From positions 4,033,665 through 4,097,664 of the forward strand of contig JAHWDD010000003.1 of the NCBI GenBank assembly GCA_023897205.1: 64,000 nt of DNA, written 5' to 3'. This DNA is from Exophiala sp. HKRS030. Taxonomy: Eukaryota > Ascomycota > Eurotiomycetes > Chaetothyriales > Herpotrichiellaceae. The notes below the pieces were generated by a model, which made no database searches, was not told the DNA's origin, and saw only the letters and a program-made list of their open reading frames with translations. Below, one piece after another: positions 33,434 to 44,985 of this stretch (the first letter of the stretch is position 1; every line of letters starts with the position of its first letter). A program made the translations under genes and the position numbers.

Positions 33434-35373
33434 GTGGTCATAAGCGGTCGATGCTGAGGCAGCCATTCTCTGGCAGCAATAGCGAATGGATGAAAAGCTT
33501 TCACATGTCGAGGAATAATACTGAGGAATCGTTCTGAAGGAACCTGTTGTCACATGGCAGACGATTGGTGCGATTACGCGAAGCATGTGGGCATCAAGCG
33601 TCTATATAAACTGTGCCACAAAGTGTCACTCGTAAATGTTTTCTCTCCCATAAAGCATTCCACCGTGTGAAGTAGACAAGTCGAACATCAGGTCGTATTA
33701 GACTTGAACCTGAGCTGGCTACTACGACACGATAAATGGTCCGACTTGACGTTTCATCATGCGTCAACAGACCCGTTGAAACCTACGTTCTCACTGGGAA
33801 CCCAGTCACCAAAATCCCTTGCAAGTTGCAACATGGAACAATCGATCATCACCTTCTGTGACCCTCCCAGCTACTTACTATGAAAGACACTTTCGTGACT
33901 TGTGATTAGGACACGGGAAGGGCACGAGATCCCGACGCCACCTGTGGCGCCAGTGATTCCAACGCTTCGGATAGGAATAGCGTGCAAATCGGAAGGGCAG
34001 GCCGACATCAACTGACAGCCAGGATGTCCCCAACAAACTCATCTCTTCAGTCCCAATGGCATGTGCTTTTCCACCTGTGGACCAATAGGCACATGTCAAT
34101 TCCATCCTTCGGACTCAGTGATTATGCACTCGAGCCTTGAATTGCTCAATGCACAACTCGTGTCAACGGTAAGAACTTGCAAAAACTGGGTACAGTTCGC
34201 TTTGCAAGCATGGTTTTCCCCGTCATGGCCTGTCCCTTTGGTTCTAGCTCTAGGGACCCATCGGCCTCAGACCTGACACCCACTTGTTGACCTTGAAGAA
34301 ACTGTCTTTGGTGGTGGTGTGACGGGTTTTGACAATCAGATTCAAAATTGACATCTCGACTTCTGCAATATTTGCTTGTTGTGTTTTCCCTAAACGCATA
34401 GACCATCGTTGTTGGAAATTGGAATCTCGTTGGATATCCGACATCTCTCTAGTCATCAGTCCCATTCATATTATCGACGTTGGAAACATCTGAAGAATAG
34501 TCTCCCAACATTCTGTGGGACTGTGGAGGGACTAGGTACGTTCAACCTTCCAGCACTCTCGACTTTGCCTTGACGCATAGCGATACTGACCCTTATTATC
34601 AGGATTTCAACTGCTTTGGTTTGCGGAGTCGTGTATCACCTACGCTGTATAACTTTGCTGGTGTTGTACTGCGTTTTCCAATACCAGCAGGTTCTGGTGA
34701 AATTGTCAGACCGAATTCGCGGAATCAAAGAATCTACGAGGTAAGCATTGTTCGCATCGATTTGGCATTTGTTGTCGTCCAATGCTGCACCGATAGACAC
34801 AGCAAGATTGTCTTGCATAGCTTCATCCATAGCTAGAGTGTTCAGCTCGAAGGCTCTATTTGAATCGCAATGAATGCACACTCTGCAAGTTGTGCCTTGT
34901 CCACTTCGCTCGGATATGATGCAACAAAGCTTCCTTAGCAATTTGCAAGGGCTTTCCCTGATCAGACAACACAACCTACAAGAGCACCTTCGAGTGCGGT
35001 GACTTTCATGATCATGTGTAAATGCTGAGTTTCCTCCTTGCCAAAGGACACCTTGCTCAGCGCTCCGGACACGGAAGGAGCAGGGCTCTATCGTTCGGGT
35101 TTGAATTGACAAGAACTATCGCGTCGAGATTGCCACAATCGACAGCAATCATCTACAACGATCACTCTGATGCAACTCACTGGTCTTCGGTCATTCTGAA
35201 TACACTGTTTTGCAAGTTTTTGACTAATCATTTGTATCACCTAGATCGTGTAAGACAATAACCTACAAATCTCTTATCTTCGAAGCCGAAGAGTCAGCTT
35301 AGAGCATCGCCTGCTTCATTTCCATATCACTTCGATTGAAAATAGTGGAAAGACGCTCGAACAACTCGAAATA
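33434..35373. other. Intergenic, no gene recognised
   Basis: About 1.9 kb between NOC3 and the CBM48 gene, both plus strand. Open frames reach 158 codons on the minus strand (34636-35112) but lack protein-like features. A T-loop-like word near 33705 does not extend into a tRNA. The last few hundred bases should carry the CBM48 gene promoter. Confidence 0.5.
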
Positions 35374-36315
35374 ATGGTCTCAACAACAATCAGATTCAAT
35401 AAGCCGGACGTGCAACCCCAGTCTACGTCGCTGGCAGCTTCTCGAAATGGGCACCTATCGAGATGAATGTGGAGAGCAACGATTCCACGGGTTCGTTGCA
35501 GAATCACTTCTCTTATCGAACCGACCTGGAACCTGGAACGTATGATTACAAATTCAGGCTAGGCCCTGGCGATTGGTGGGTTCTCGATGAGTCGTCGCCA
35601 TGCAGTATGTTACCTCACCGCGTTGAGCCCGTCCAAGTATTGACTCAATGCAGCTCGTGATGATGCGGGAAACGTCAACAATGTCCTCAGCGTCGAGTCT
35701 GAGGAAGAACCAACAACAACTAAGCCAGAGCCCGCAGAAACCGTCACAAAGATTCCAGCTGCAGAGCTTAGAGCAGAGAAGCCCTCTCCCTCATTGCCAG
35801 GTCCTCAAATCCCTGAAACAAAAGCCGAAGCTACAAATTCTCAGTCCAAATCCCAACCACAGTCCCAAGTCCCGGCCAACATTGGTCAAAAGATTGTTAA
35901 AGATGAGGAACCCAAGGCTGTTCCCGTTGAGAAATCTGAGAAGGTAACCCCGATGCCCACTTTGCGGATGGAGGCAAAGAAGATCTTATCCCCGATGTTG
36001 CACCACCTCCATACACGCCCTCGCTGGCCGAAGGCAGTGCCGAACTGACGTCTTCTCCGTTGAAATCAGAACTTACCTCTTTGGAGGATACTAATAGCAG
36101 GGACAACACTGGAACTAGTAGCATCAAGGGCACTAGTCAAGGGAAACATGGCACTCAATCATGGTTTGGTCGCATTGGCGGTGGAAAGTACGCATTCTCC
36201 AATAGAACCCTGGATTTTTCCTTGCCCTTACTGACGATCTTAACTTCATAGTGTGGCATTGGTCTTTGCAGCAATCATTGTTCCAGTGGCTATTTCTTAT
36301 TTTTGGTATCGCTAA
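35374..36315 (+). CDS. CBM48/AMPK-type glycogen-binding domain protein with C-terminal membrane anchor, two apparent frame breaks
   Basis: Three exons, 35374-35604, 35654-36187 and 36252-36315, with introns of 49 nt (GTATGT...TGCAG) and 64 nt (GTACGC...CATAG). The N-terminus MVSTTIRFNKPDVQP followed by VYVAGSFSKWAPIEM and LEPGTYDYKFRLGPGDWWV is an AMPK1_CBM domain like that of Crp1/Mdg1-type fungal proteins. The middle is Pro/Ser/Glu-rich. The last exon encodes VALVFAAIIVPVAISYFWYR followed directly by the stop, a single hydrophobic segment fit for a tail anchor. One C is missing at 35416-35419 and one at 35948-35951; with them the protein is 276 aa and all phases agree. It may tether glycogen or starch-like glucans, or signalling partners, to a membrane (inference). 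Confidence 0.8.
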
Positions 36316-36811
36316 GCGTCGCATTCGACATCCATTCTCCGCACCAAAAGCATGGAACTGAAGGAGGCATTCGTCTGAACAATCTTGGGGAGTCAAGTAG
36401 CCATACGGTCATGTCGGGGGTCGTCGTGTTTGAAAGAAAAGCGAGTGTCTCAAGCCTTCCATAGTCTGCCTTTTAGTACTAATCGTGATTGGACCAACAA
36501 CGCGTTTTTATTGCTGAGATCCCTCTCTGCGGAACGATTCAATAAGAATTTATTGATATCACCATCTCCTCTCTCTTGCAACAAAACAGACGCTGAATTT
36601 AGTCAGTATCATGCCCTGTCGACGTCGATGCATTCGGGAAATGCTCAAGTGCAGCGAGCAGAGCAGGCTGAGATGTGGAAGGTTTCAAATTTGCGTTTCT
36701 GCATTGATCATCCTTCCATGTGGTCTATAGTCTTGCACCTGACAACCCAAGCTTCTTCACTTCTTCACAGTACCCACATCGGGCTAGCCCAGCCTGTCGT
36801 CTACTAACTAC
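36316..36811. other. Intergenic between convergent genes
   Basis: About 500 bases holding the 3' ends of the CBM48 gene (plus) and the isochorismatase-fold gene (minus). No feature recognised. Confidence 0.5.
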
Positions 36812-38380
36812 TCACAACTTCCCCAAGGTAGCAACCGCGTCCCTAGTCTTGTCCTTGGTATCCTTGACCAAACCACTGACGGCTCTGAAATGCTCACTCT
36901 TGGCGTCGCCGAGCAATTCAAACAACAGACTCTCGCTCGTCGTGACAATGGCGCCTTCCCTAGCCAAGCGGCGCAGCGCGATCGGCCGCTCCAGCTCGTT
37001 GCAGCTCGACACGCCATCGGCAACAAGATAGACGCGATGACCCAAGCGCAGCAGGTCGAGCGTCGTCTGCGTCACACAGATATGTGTCTCGATGCCGACG
37101 AGAATGACGGACAGTCGCGTCGGTGTCGCGGGTTCCGTCGTCGGCGTCACGGGTAGTTGCGACAGGAGCTCGGGCACTAGCATGCTGAATGCCGTCTTGT
37201 CGACCGTCCGAGGTGCGGGTGTGCTGTCGTTGGCATTGGGTTTGGGCAGCAGTGATTCGATCTCCGACACCGTTGGGCCCAGGCGTGCTCCGTTCTGCGT
37301 CGTGATCAAGATCGGGATCTTCAGGATCGAAGCTGCAGTGTGGAGGAAGGAGGAGATTTTAGTAACTTGTAAGGAAAGTACATGGTGTTTCTGAGGTAGA
37401 AACGCTGATAGAGATGTTGCCAGGATGGGATGTTCACAGGCCAAATTGAACATGCGGGTAGGGTTGGACACTTACCGGCTTTGACGAGTTTCTGAGTCGT
37501 TGAGATTCTGCAGGGCGTAACAAGAATATTCAACGGTGGTTAGCGATATGGATTTTAGAATCGCGAGTGCTGTGTGATCAATCATCAAAGACAGAAGTCA
37601 CCATAGGGATCACCCCGAAGGTCTGGACCACTGCGTCGTAGCTTGAAAATGCAATAGTCCCATCGTAGACATTGCCACGGGACCTGGCGAGTGGATTCCA
37701 ATTTAATTCAGAACTTACACTTTCTCAAACTCCCATATCGCCGTGCGGAACTTCTCCTGTATATCGCAAATGCTGTAAATCGGCCCACGTTAGTCATGTT
37801 ACTTGAGACTGCCAGGCTAGCGATCTATGGTACTGCCGGGCCATAGCCGAGTTTCTCACACAGCCAGGCAGTCCTTTCGACCTGGACAAGATCGCAACGG
37901 AGACCTCCGCTGAGGGTTGAACCAGCAAGCCTGAGAACTTGGATGTCCGAGCAAGGGGATACGTACAAAAGGACCGGGTTTTCTGTACAAGTCGAGATGT
38001 CAGCGTACTGATTGATGCATAATAACAGGATGCTAAGCGTAGAAGAGGGAGATATTTGACAATTGCACCGGACTCGCCTATTTCATGTCGTCGTTGAAAC
38101 CGCGCCCGCATCCTCTTCGTCCGCATCCTCTTCGTCGGGAGATAGCGAGACACTTCTATGGGCTTGATGGCACAAACAAACGCAGAGGCGACGTCAAAGC
38201 AACTGGAAATGAAAACACTCTCAATTGAGGAGCAACTGCGACTTGGAGAATTTCGACCTTCCACACCATATACTCCCAGCAGAATAGATTGAGGACATGC
38301 CAGAGGTGTAAGGTTGCAGGGTGAAGGGGTATGAGATGACATGAAGTAGCTTTACACATACCGATACGATTGCCAGCCAT
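36812..38380 (-). CDS. Isochorismatase-fold cysteine hydrolase, five exons including a 16-nt microexon
   Basis: Exons on the minus strand: 38362-38380, 37967-37982, 37719-37772, 37476-37507 and 36812-37332. The spliced length is 642 nt, giving 213 aa, and every phase fits. The N-terminus reads MAGNRIENPVLFICDIQEKF, the usual start of ISOC1/YcaC-type proteins, with Asp15 in the catalytic position. The Lys lies in VDKTAFSML and the nucleophile Cys in ETHICVTQTTLDLL. Introns are 379, 194, 211 and 143 nt, much longer than elsewhere in the window; donors are GTATGT, GTACGT, GTAAGT, GTAAGT. Members hydrolyse varied small amides or esters; the substrate here is unknown. An annotation starting within exon 5 would lose the catalytic Asp. 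Confidence 0.85.
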
Positions 38381-39616
38381 GTTTACCGCTGCTATGTTCT
38401 GCACGTTTTCAGACGACTAATGTTGATGTCTTCGATGACCAATATGACGACGATGGTCTTGAGCTCTTGGACATGTTAGCAACAGTTAGGAGACTCAAGA
38501 CCGCAGTCGGCCCATTGGTTAGGGCTACACATGGATGAAACACTACTTACCTGCTCGTTGGAGTGAGGAAGACAGCGTACTGATTCGGATAATATCTCGA
38601 TTTGGTCAACGGGCAGAAGGTAGGCGTCTATGTAATCCCGAGTTATTGCAATCGAGCGTCAAAAGGTCAAGAGCGGACGGAGAGGGTGGATGGTGATTTT
38701 TTTATTATTGTAGATTGGTATTCAAGTCGTCGACTAACTAACCAGTCAGCTTGATGATTGATCCCGGATGCTGTTCGTGTGGCGAAGACGACGACGGAAC
38801 ATGGGGCCTCGGCGTCTGGCAATCCCAAAATGTGGTTACGGATGTGGGGAGCAGCCGACAACCAACTTCTCTATGGAGTAGGTAGTTAGGAGTCTGGAGG
38901 TTAGAAATCCAGTCGTGCCTCCTCTACCGCGCATGGAGCAAGTATTTACCTAGAGGCCACTTGTTGCAGATACCGGTGATGGGGATTCTCTTCGTGCTGA
39001 TGTTGGCGAGGTGTACAGACAGGCATTACCTTCTAGCCAACATGTGTGTGCGATTTTCGCTGTTGACGACATCGGCGGGGAACACTTGGGGTTCAGTGTT
39101 GACTGTGGAGCACTGGATGGCTGATGGGCAGTGGGCACGGAGGTGATTCGGGCCAGCGGGGAAGTGGCCGGCAAAATGTATTCCAAAAGCCCAACCTACC
39201 TAGTTAACTGGGGAGATCAGCATGTCGCAAGGTTCAAGAATGGCATCTTGAATCGTCGACAGTGTTCGATTCATGGAGCACTTTACAAATCCTATACGAG
39301 CAGGGTTGCGTGGAACATCGGATTTTGTCCGAATGAGGGTGTTGTACTATAGTCTGGTTCGATCTACACAGAGAGGACTGCCCACAGACAGTTATCGAAA
39401 GGCTAATATATCAATACATTTTCATTCAAAAGTCTTCTCGCCTCTTGCGATCGAGTGGTTATGCCACTAAGCTCTTGATCGACCATGTGCTTTTCTGCTA
39501 ACGGAACAATCTTGTGACGAGGCTGCTCAGTCATTCAAGTCCTCAAGTCACACCAATCCTTCGATACCCGAGCAAGTCTGGATGTATCCCAACAACGCAG
39601 CACTACAACCTCAACC
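38381..39616. other. Intergenic, no gene recognised
   Basis: About 1.2 kb between the isochorismatase-fold gene start and the stop of the next minus-strand gene. It should include the isochorismatase promoter. Short minus-strand frames (64-82 codons) have no recognisable content. Confidence 0.5.
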
Positions 39617-41375
39617 TCAATCATTTGCAGTTGTTCTTCGCACAGGGCCGGTATTCAACCATCCAAAAGCAGTTCCAGATCCAATCGGGTTTGTCTTTGT
39701 GTTTGGCGTTGCTGGAGAGTTCTTCGAGTCTCCAACCTCAGGCTGACTTTGCTTTCGACCATTCTTTAGTGCTGCGCTATCGGAACCATTCGTGCTAGGA
39801 CTTCCAGTTGTCGAGACTGTTCGACTGGAGTTCACCAAGGATTTGGTAGGCCGCAACACCTTCATAGGCCTGGAACTGCTGCTGGGTCTTGCATAAGTTG
39901 GCGTGGGTTTGGAAGCCGCTTCCGTCGCTGTCGCGCCTGCAGACGCGCGCCATGAATTGGCCCACACTCCAGGACCGGCCTTGGATTGGGGAGTGGTGAA
40001 GGACTTTTCGCTACCAGTTGTCGACTTGGAATCTTCAGCAGTTCGCGACGCATTCAAATCCAGGCTGGACCTTGCAGGTGCTTCATCCGTTTGCTCTACC
40101 CTGTCCATTTGTGCGGAATGTCTAGCAGGGGTCGTGCCAACAGGACTGATTGTGGGTGAGCTTGCAACTTGCGTGGTGGTTCTATTAGGACGACCGATGA
40201 CACCAATATCACCTTGTTCTCCAGAAGACAACGGAGGCGGTAAAGCCGGTGTATCGGACGTGAACCTAAGACGTGACGTGGTGCAGAGATCCTTATACGC
40301 AGCGTCGTCTTCAGGCCGAACAAGCGGAACCGAAAGCAGGTTTCTCTCATCATCAAAGATCATCAGCTTATCTTGGGAGAACAGGATATCCGCGTTGTGG
40401 GACCTGAGAACATCACTGCCCAAGGTGATCTGAATGGCATCATCTTGCACTTCGCTCTCTTCGATCACGAACTTGACAGACAACGTAGGTATGTGAGGCA
40501 TCGGGCTTGCAGATCGTACCGCAGTTGATTGAACCTTGGCTTCAGTCAGGTAAACAGGCAGCCTTATGATTCGGACATCACCATCATCGAAGATAAGACT
40601 ATTCAGATCGAGCTTTTCTACCAAAGCAGATGTCACCGTTGAATGCGACGATCCGGTACAAATGGCCGCGTAGAGTAGAGAGCTATTGGTGAATGTTTCC
40701 GTCAACCAACATCGTATTATCGACGGGCAAGGTCCTAGTATGAAAAATCCGGGCGGAGGGTTTCCCGACACTCGAGGCGAATTGTGAATGGATCCCAGTA
40801 ACCGACTAGTTTCCAGACCAAAGCTATTTGTGCGTGCGAAACCCGAGGCACTTGCGCGTCCATCGGAACGGTGAGAAAGTGATCGTTCAGACATTGCGTG
40901 CCCTCCTAGTCCGCTACCGGTGCGAGCAGGTAATTCTATGGATTGTCTCGAAGAACCGTAGTGGTTATTCGCACTTTCGTCAAACCGAACAGAGTTGGCC
41001 CTCGAGGCTGCTGCTCTTCGTGAGTCGTCGCCGACATCTAGCGTTAATGAGCTCATCATACTTGTACCGGCATCAGCATCGAAGTTTCGGAAGGCCTCGG
41101 CGGCAGGATTCAACGCAGCCTCTGGAAGTCTATTAGGATCTGAGCCACGGAAATAATGATTCCCCCTTACCTTGATGCGCGGAGCTCAACGTGCCGGGGA
41201 AAGGCGAAGTTGATCCCCAAAGGCTTCTGGACCGGGAGCCTTCCGAAGTCTTCTGTTCTACTCTCATGATTCTTTCTGCGTGGTTGGCTTGGGTGTTCGA
41301 CAGCTCGTTCAGTGCCTCCTGGATACGCCACAATTCGTCCCTTGTGGCAAAAACTTGTGAATTTTCCATTGCCAT
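39617..41375 (-). CDS. Unnamed protein with degenerate retropepsin-like domain and Ser-rich tail
   Basis: Two exons, 41171-41375 and 39617-41121, joined by a 49-nt intron (GTAAGG, branch CCTAAT, acceptor TTCCAG), giving 569 aa. The N-terminus MAMENSQVFATRDELWRIQEAL is followed by a short coiled coil. Residues about 190-340 look like a retropepsin-type beta-barrel: AAICTGSSHSTVTSALVEKL in the position of the D-T/S-G active-site loop and ITLGSDVLRSHNADILFSQD in the position of the second ILGxDxL motif. The catalytic Asp is replaced by Cys, so protease activity is not expected. The tail is Ser/Thr/Pro-rich and basic. No name or role is assigned. The domain assignment is by motif pattern only. 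ATG 41369 is an equally possible start. Confidence 0.7.
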
Positions 41376-42571
41376 GAGGTCAAGAGCTGGGAAGCACCAT
41401 CGGACAAGGAAGAGTCAGATGTTTTGACCGTACAGAATTCCCAAGCTCCTGCGTCAATCGGTTCGGGCGACAGTGTCCACGACGTTGGAAGAGACCGCAA
41501 CCGTGCCACCAGGTCCTAGTCCGACGAGAACAGACTCCGGGCTCACGCCAGCCACCTGGCGAACCTTCCACCAGCGAGTCTTAAGTCTTGTCAATTCTCT
41601 TTCGTCATCAGGTGTCGGCAATGCTTGCGGAATTCGAAATGGAAATTGACGGTTTATCGAATGAGAATGCGCCGCGGCCTTTAGTCGGGAAACTGAGTAT
41701 GCGTAATATAAACAGTTGTAAATTCAAGCGTATAAAGGAACAAGGTGCGAAGATTAGGTGCGACTTTTGATGCGAGTAGGATATTTGTACAGGCTGCAAA
41801 GTGACGATCGAGGGGTGAAGGATGGTTTAAGGTGTAGGTGGTGTTGTAGAACCACGTTGAGGCTCTTGTGGCCAAGAATCGAGTGGACTTTCAAAGATAG
41901 ACGTAGGTCAAGAGCCAGCCGAATGAATGAAGATGTTTGATAGGGCTAACAGCTGCTTTGGTTGGTGCCGGTACAAGGAGAATGGTGTTTCGGAGGCATC
42001 AGCATCATTCGACATAAAAAGTCCATGTCTTGATGCAATGTTACGGTCAATGTACGAGTCTTGCTCCTCCCTATAAATTGAGGACAAAAGCTGAAAGTTC
42101 CACAGTAGTGATTCCGAACGACGTATCACGACCACCACGACCACCACGACGTATTTACGTTACCTATGTAGATACCCAGACGTGCCAGCAACGCCAGCGC
42201 ATCTAGAGATACTTCACACATGATCCGGATACCCTTTTGTCGACATACTAGCACTACCATGTCGGTCTCTGTTGGTAACTTATTATTTGGTCATCTTATA
42301 TTGGGTGTCTAACTCGTGTGGTAAGGCATACGTATCTCCTTCGACTGAGAACCTAACTCCATGTGCTCCTCACGCCCTTCTTTAGATATAGACTTGTCGG
42401 AGATAAGGTTACACAGCCGAGCTCCTCGTCTTGTGCGATGAGACAGCTGTATGCGCTAGACTCACACCAATGCTTGATCGCCATACTCCACGCCTCTTCA
42501 CTTCTTCTCGCCTTCGGCCTACAAAAGCACGACACAAGACAACACTCTCATGGGCCATGCGGCTTCTGGGC
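41376..42571. other. Intergenic, no gene recognised
   Basis: About 1.2 kb between the MFS permease stop and the start of the retropepsin-like protein gene, both minus strand. A small CCACCACGA-type tandem tract lies at about 42128-42151. No RNA gene recognised. Confidence 0.5.
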
Positions 42572-44985
42572 TTAGTGGGCAAAGCGGAAGTCTAGTCTCT
42601 TGCTTCCAGAATCACTGGTTGTATGTAGATAGTTGAGTCGTTCCTTGAGGGTTTGACAGTCAGCCACAGTGTGAGGTTTTGCCCAGGATCCCGAGAAGGC
42701 TTACCTCCCTCGACATGGAATCCCACTTCTTGTCGCGACTCTTATTACGCCAGACATAATAAGCCTTGACAATGCCGTACCAAATTATTGCAGTGGCACA
42801 GATAATGGAAAGCTGCCTGTTGCCCCGTCGATCTACAGGTGAACGTATGTTTCAGTAAGACATGAATAATTGGAGACATCACTCGCTCCGAGAAAGACCG
42901 GAACTCACATAGCGGCCTGTCGTCGCTTCGATAAATGTTCGAATATGCAATCCCCGATACCTGGACAAACATACTATCCTCAAGTCAGTGTCAATAATCT
43001 CTTTTTGGGCGGGCTATATCTGGAGATCAGATGAGCGTACTTGTAAAGTGCAGCGGACACTGTTCTTGTCCTGACCGTGTTGGAATTTCGACTGCACCAG
43101 CCAACCTGAACAGCGTGTGCTACAGATTGTTTAGTATTTGTGTCACGCGCAACACCGATGTATCACTCACGACTTGGCCAGGAGAGCAAGACAGTAAGAA
43201 CCGCAAACCTTGCCCATTGGGAGGCACCGGATGGAAGTACACTCAAGGCTATAATGTTGGGCAGAATCCAAAGTTGTCCGATCATCCCGATGATTGCTCT
43301 CTGGTTCCATACTTCCGAAAGATATGTTAAGGCCAGGAGCTGTACAAATTATCAATGACATGTATCAGAACTGAGTGGGGAAGCAGAAAATACTGTTATG
43401 GCACCCAAAACTTGCGACGGTATACTGAGCAAGTTTGAGTCAAATGTGTCGAATCCCAAATTCCGCAGTGTGAGGGTCAGGTATTGGTCTGGGGGACCGG
43501 CTGGCATCTAGAGATTCGAAACTTCGTGTCAGCGATCAATGACGAATGGAGGGTGACAATTGGTAGGGAGCAAGCCAGAGCGAACTTGCATTGAAAATCA
43601 GACCAATCAGATAGATCGGCCAGAGATCATAGTCCTTCAAGGATTTCCATAGAGATTTGAAATCTACAGCTTGTCTGTTGTGCATATCACCCTTCGATGG
43701 GTCGTCTCTCAGAATGCGATTGACCATAATCACCTCCTCTCGCTCTGTGAACCATCCCTTTGGAGAATGCCACCGACGTGTTTGCGTAGGTGAAGCTCTC
43801 ATGGCAAAAAAGGAATATACTCCAACTGCGAGAGTGAAGAGGCCTTCTATGAGGAAGAGCCATCGCCAACTGAAAAGATGTTAGCAGGTTATCTCACCAT
43901 GCTTAAAACTGTGTCTCATCACCCTTCGCGGCCGTGAACTCCACGCATACGCAAAATCCCGAATGCCATGATAGGGGCAATGATGTCAACTATTCTCAGG
44001 GTCGTCCAGAACAGAGCTAAGCGGAAAGGGAGTTCGCTTCCTTTGAAGAAGTAGGACTATGTTCTAATAGTTAGTAACCCTTAACCGCCACGACCACGGT
44101 TGCTAGCAGTCGCCATACCAAGTACAAGATGACGTCGGGAATGAATCCCCCCTGGAGTAGACCAAGCAGAGATCGGCAAGCCAAAAAGCTGGCTCGGCCT
44201 TGTAGCCAGAATTGAGAAGCAGCCACGACACTCCAGAGGACCATGATGGTCGGGATCTTGTATCGTCAGTTGAGCTCCAGCCTTGGCGCCGGTGAATAAC
44301 TAACCCATCGATCTGGGCCAACCTTCTTGCTGACGAGTTGAGATGGCAATTCTGCAAGAAGGAAGGACAGCCGAAATACAGTATTCCCTAGATTATAATC
44401 TATATGTTGATCAGTGATTGAAGTTTTTGGAGAGTGTGCGGGCAATATTCCACCATTCGTTGACAAGTTCATGTCTTCCAAGAAATTGTCGGTGTTCGCC
44501 TGACTCAGGTTGCCACGATCCAAGTCAAGAGCGAAGAATGCAAGACAAGCCCATGCGGTTATCTTCCAGTCAATCTTGTTGATTAGGGGCTAAAGGACAC
44601 TTAATACGGTGAAGGACGATTTCTGATGCCATTGTGCTCACCAATTCCTCCCCCAGGTCCATCTTGCACTTGGATCGAAGCGGTGCAGGTTTTCGTATTT
44701 TTCTGTTGGCTGGAAGTATTTGGCGAGTACGGGGTCATCATAGACACTTGGTTGAGTTGCAATCTGCTGCAGTTCATGTGTTGTCTTCTTCCTGAACAAT
44801 GTGGTTATGGGTAACACTGGAGGGTTGCTTCTGGCAAGTTCCTCTGCACGTTCCTCGAGAATTCGATCTCGAATAGCTTGAACATCTTCCTCCGATCGGC
44901 CTGGGCTAATTGACTGTGTCTCGGCCAAGACCCCTTTGCTCTCTGGAACTGGCGCAACAGGGTCGCGTTTCTCTATGTCCGCCAT
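42572..44985 (-). CDS. MFS permease of the anion:cation symporter group (Dal5/allantoate permease-like), 12 exons, two apparent frame breaks
   Basis: Exons (minus): 44642-44985, 44454-44589, 44305-44399, 44119-44256, 43923-44055, 43590-43869, 43394-43507, 43171-43339, 43041-43119, 42909-42973, 42705-42832, 42572-42643. Introns are 48-82 nt. The plasma-membrane family imports allantoate, nicotinate, pantothenate and similar acids. Family blocks: [109 protein letters not shown] and the C-terminal [15 protein letters not shown]. One base appears to be missing at the C5 run 44650-44654 and one at TTT 44041-44043 (plus-strand letters). With both, the spliced length is 585 codons (584 aa) and all phases agree. 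The intron at 43508-43589 is GC-AG. Substrate unknown. Confidence 0.85.

Noticed and set aside
33690..33745. T-loop-like word on the minus strand near 33705
   Set aside because: The flanking bases do not pair into a T stem or acceptor stem.
37794..38342. Minus-strand open frame of 182 codons
   Set aside because: It crosses the introns and microexon of the isochorismatase-fold gene in another frame; the spliced model gives the catalytic N-terminus, this frame gives nothing recognisable.
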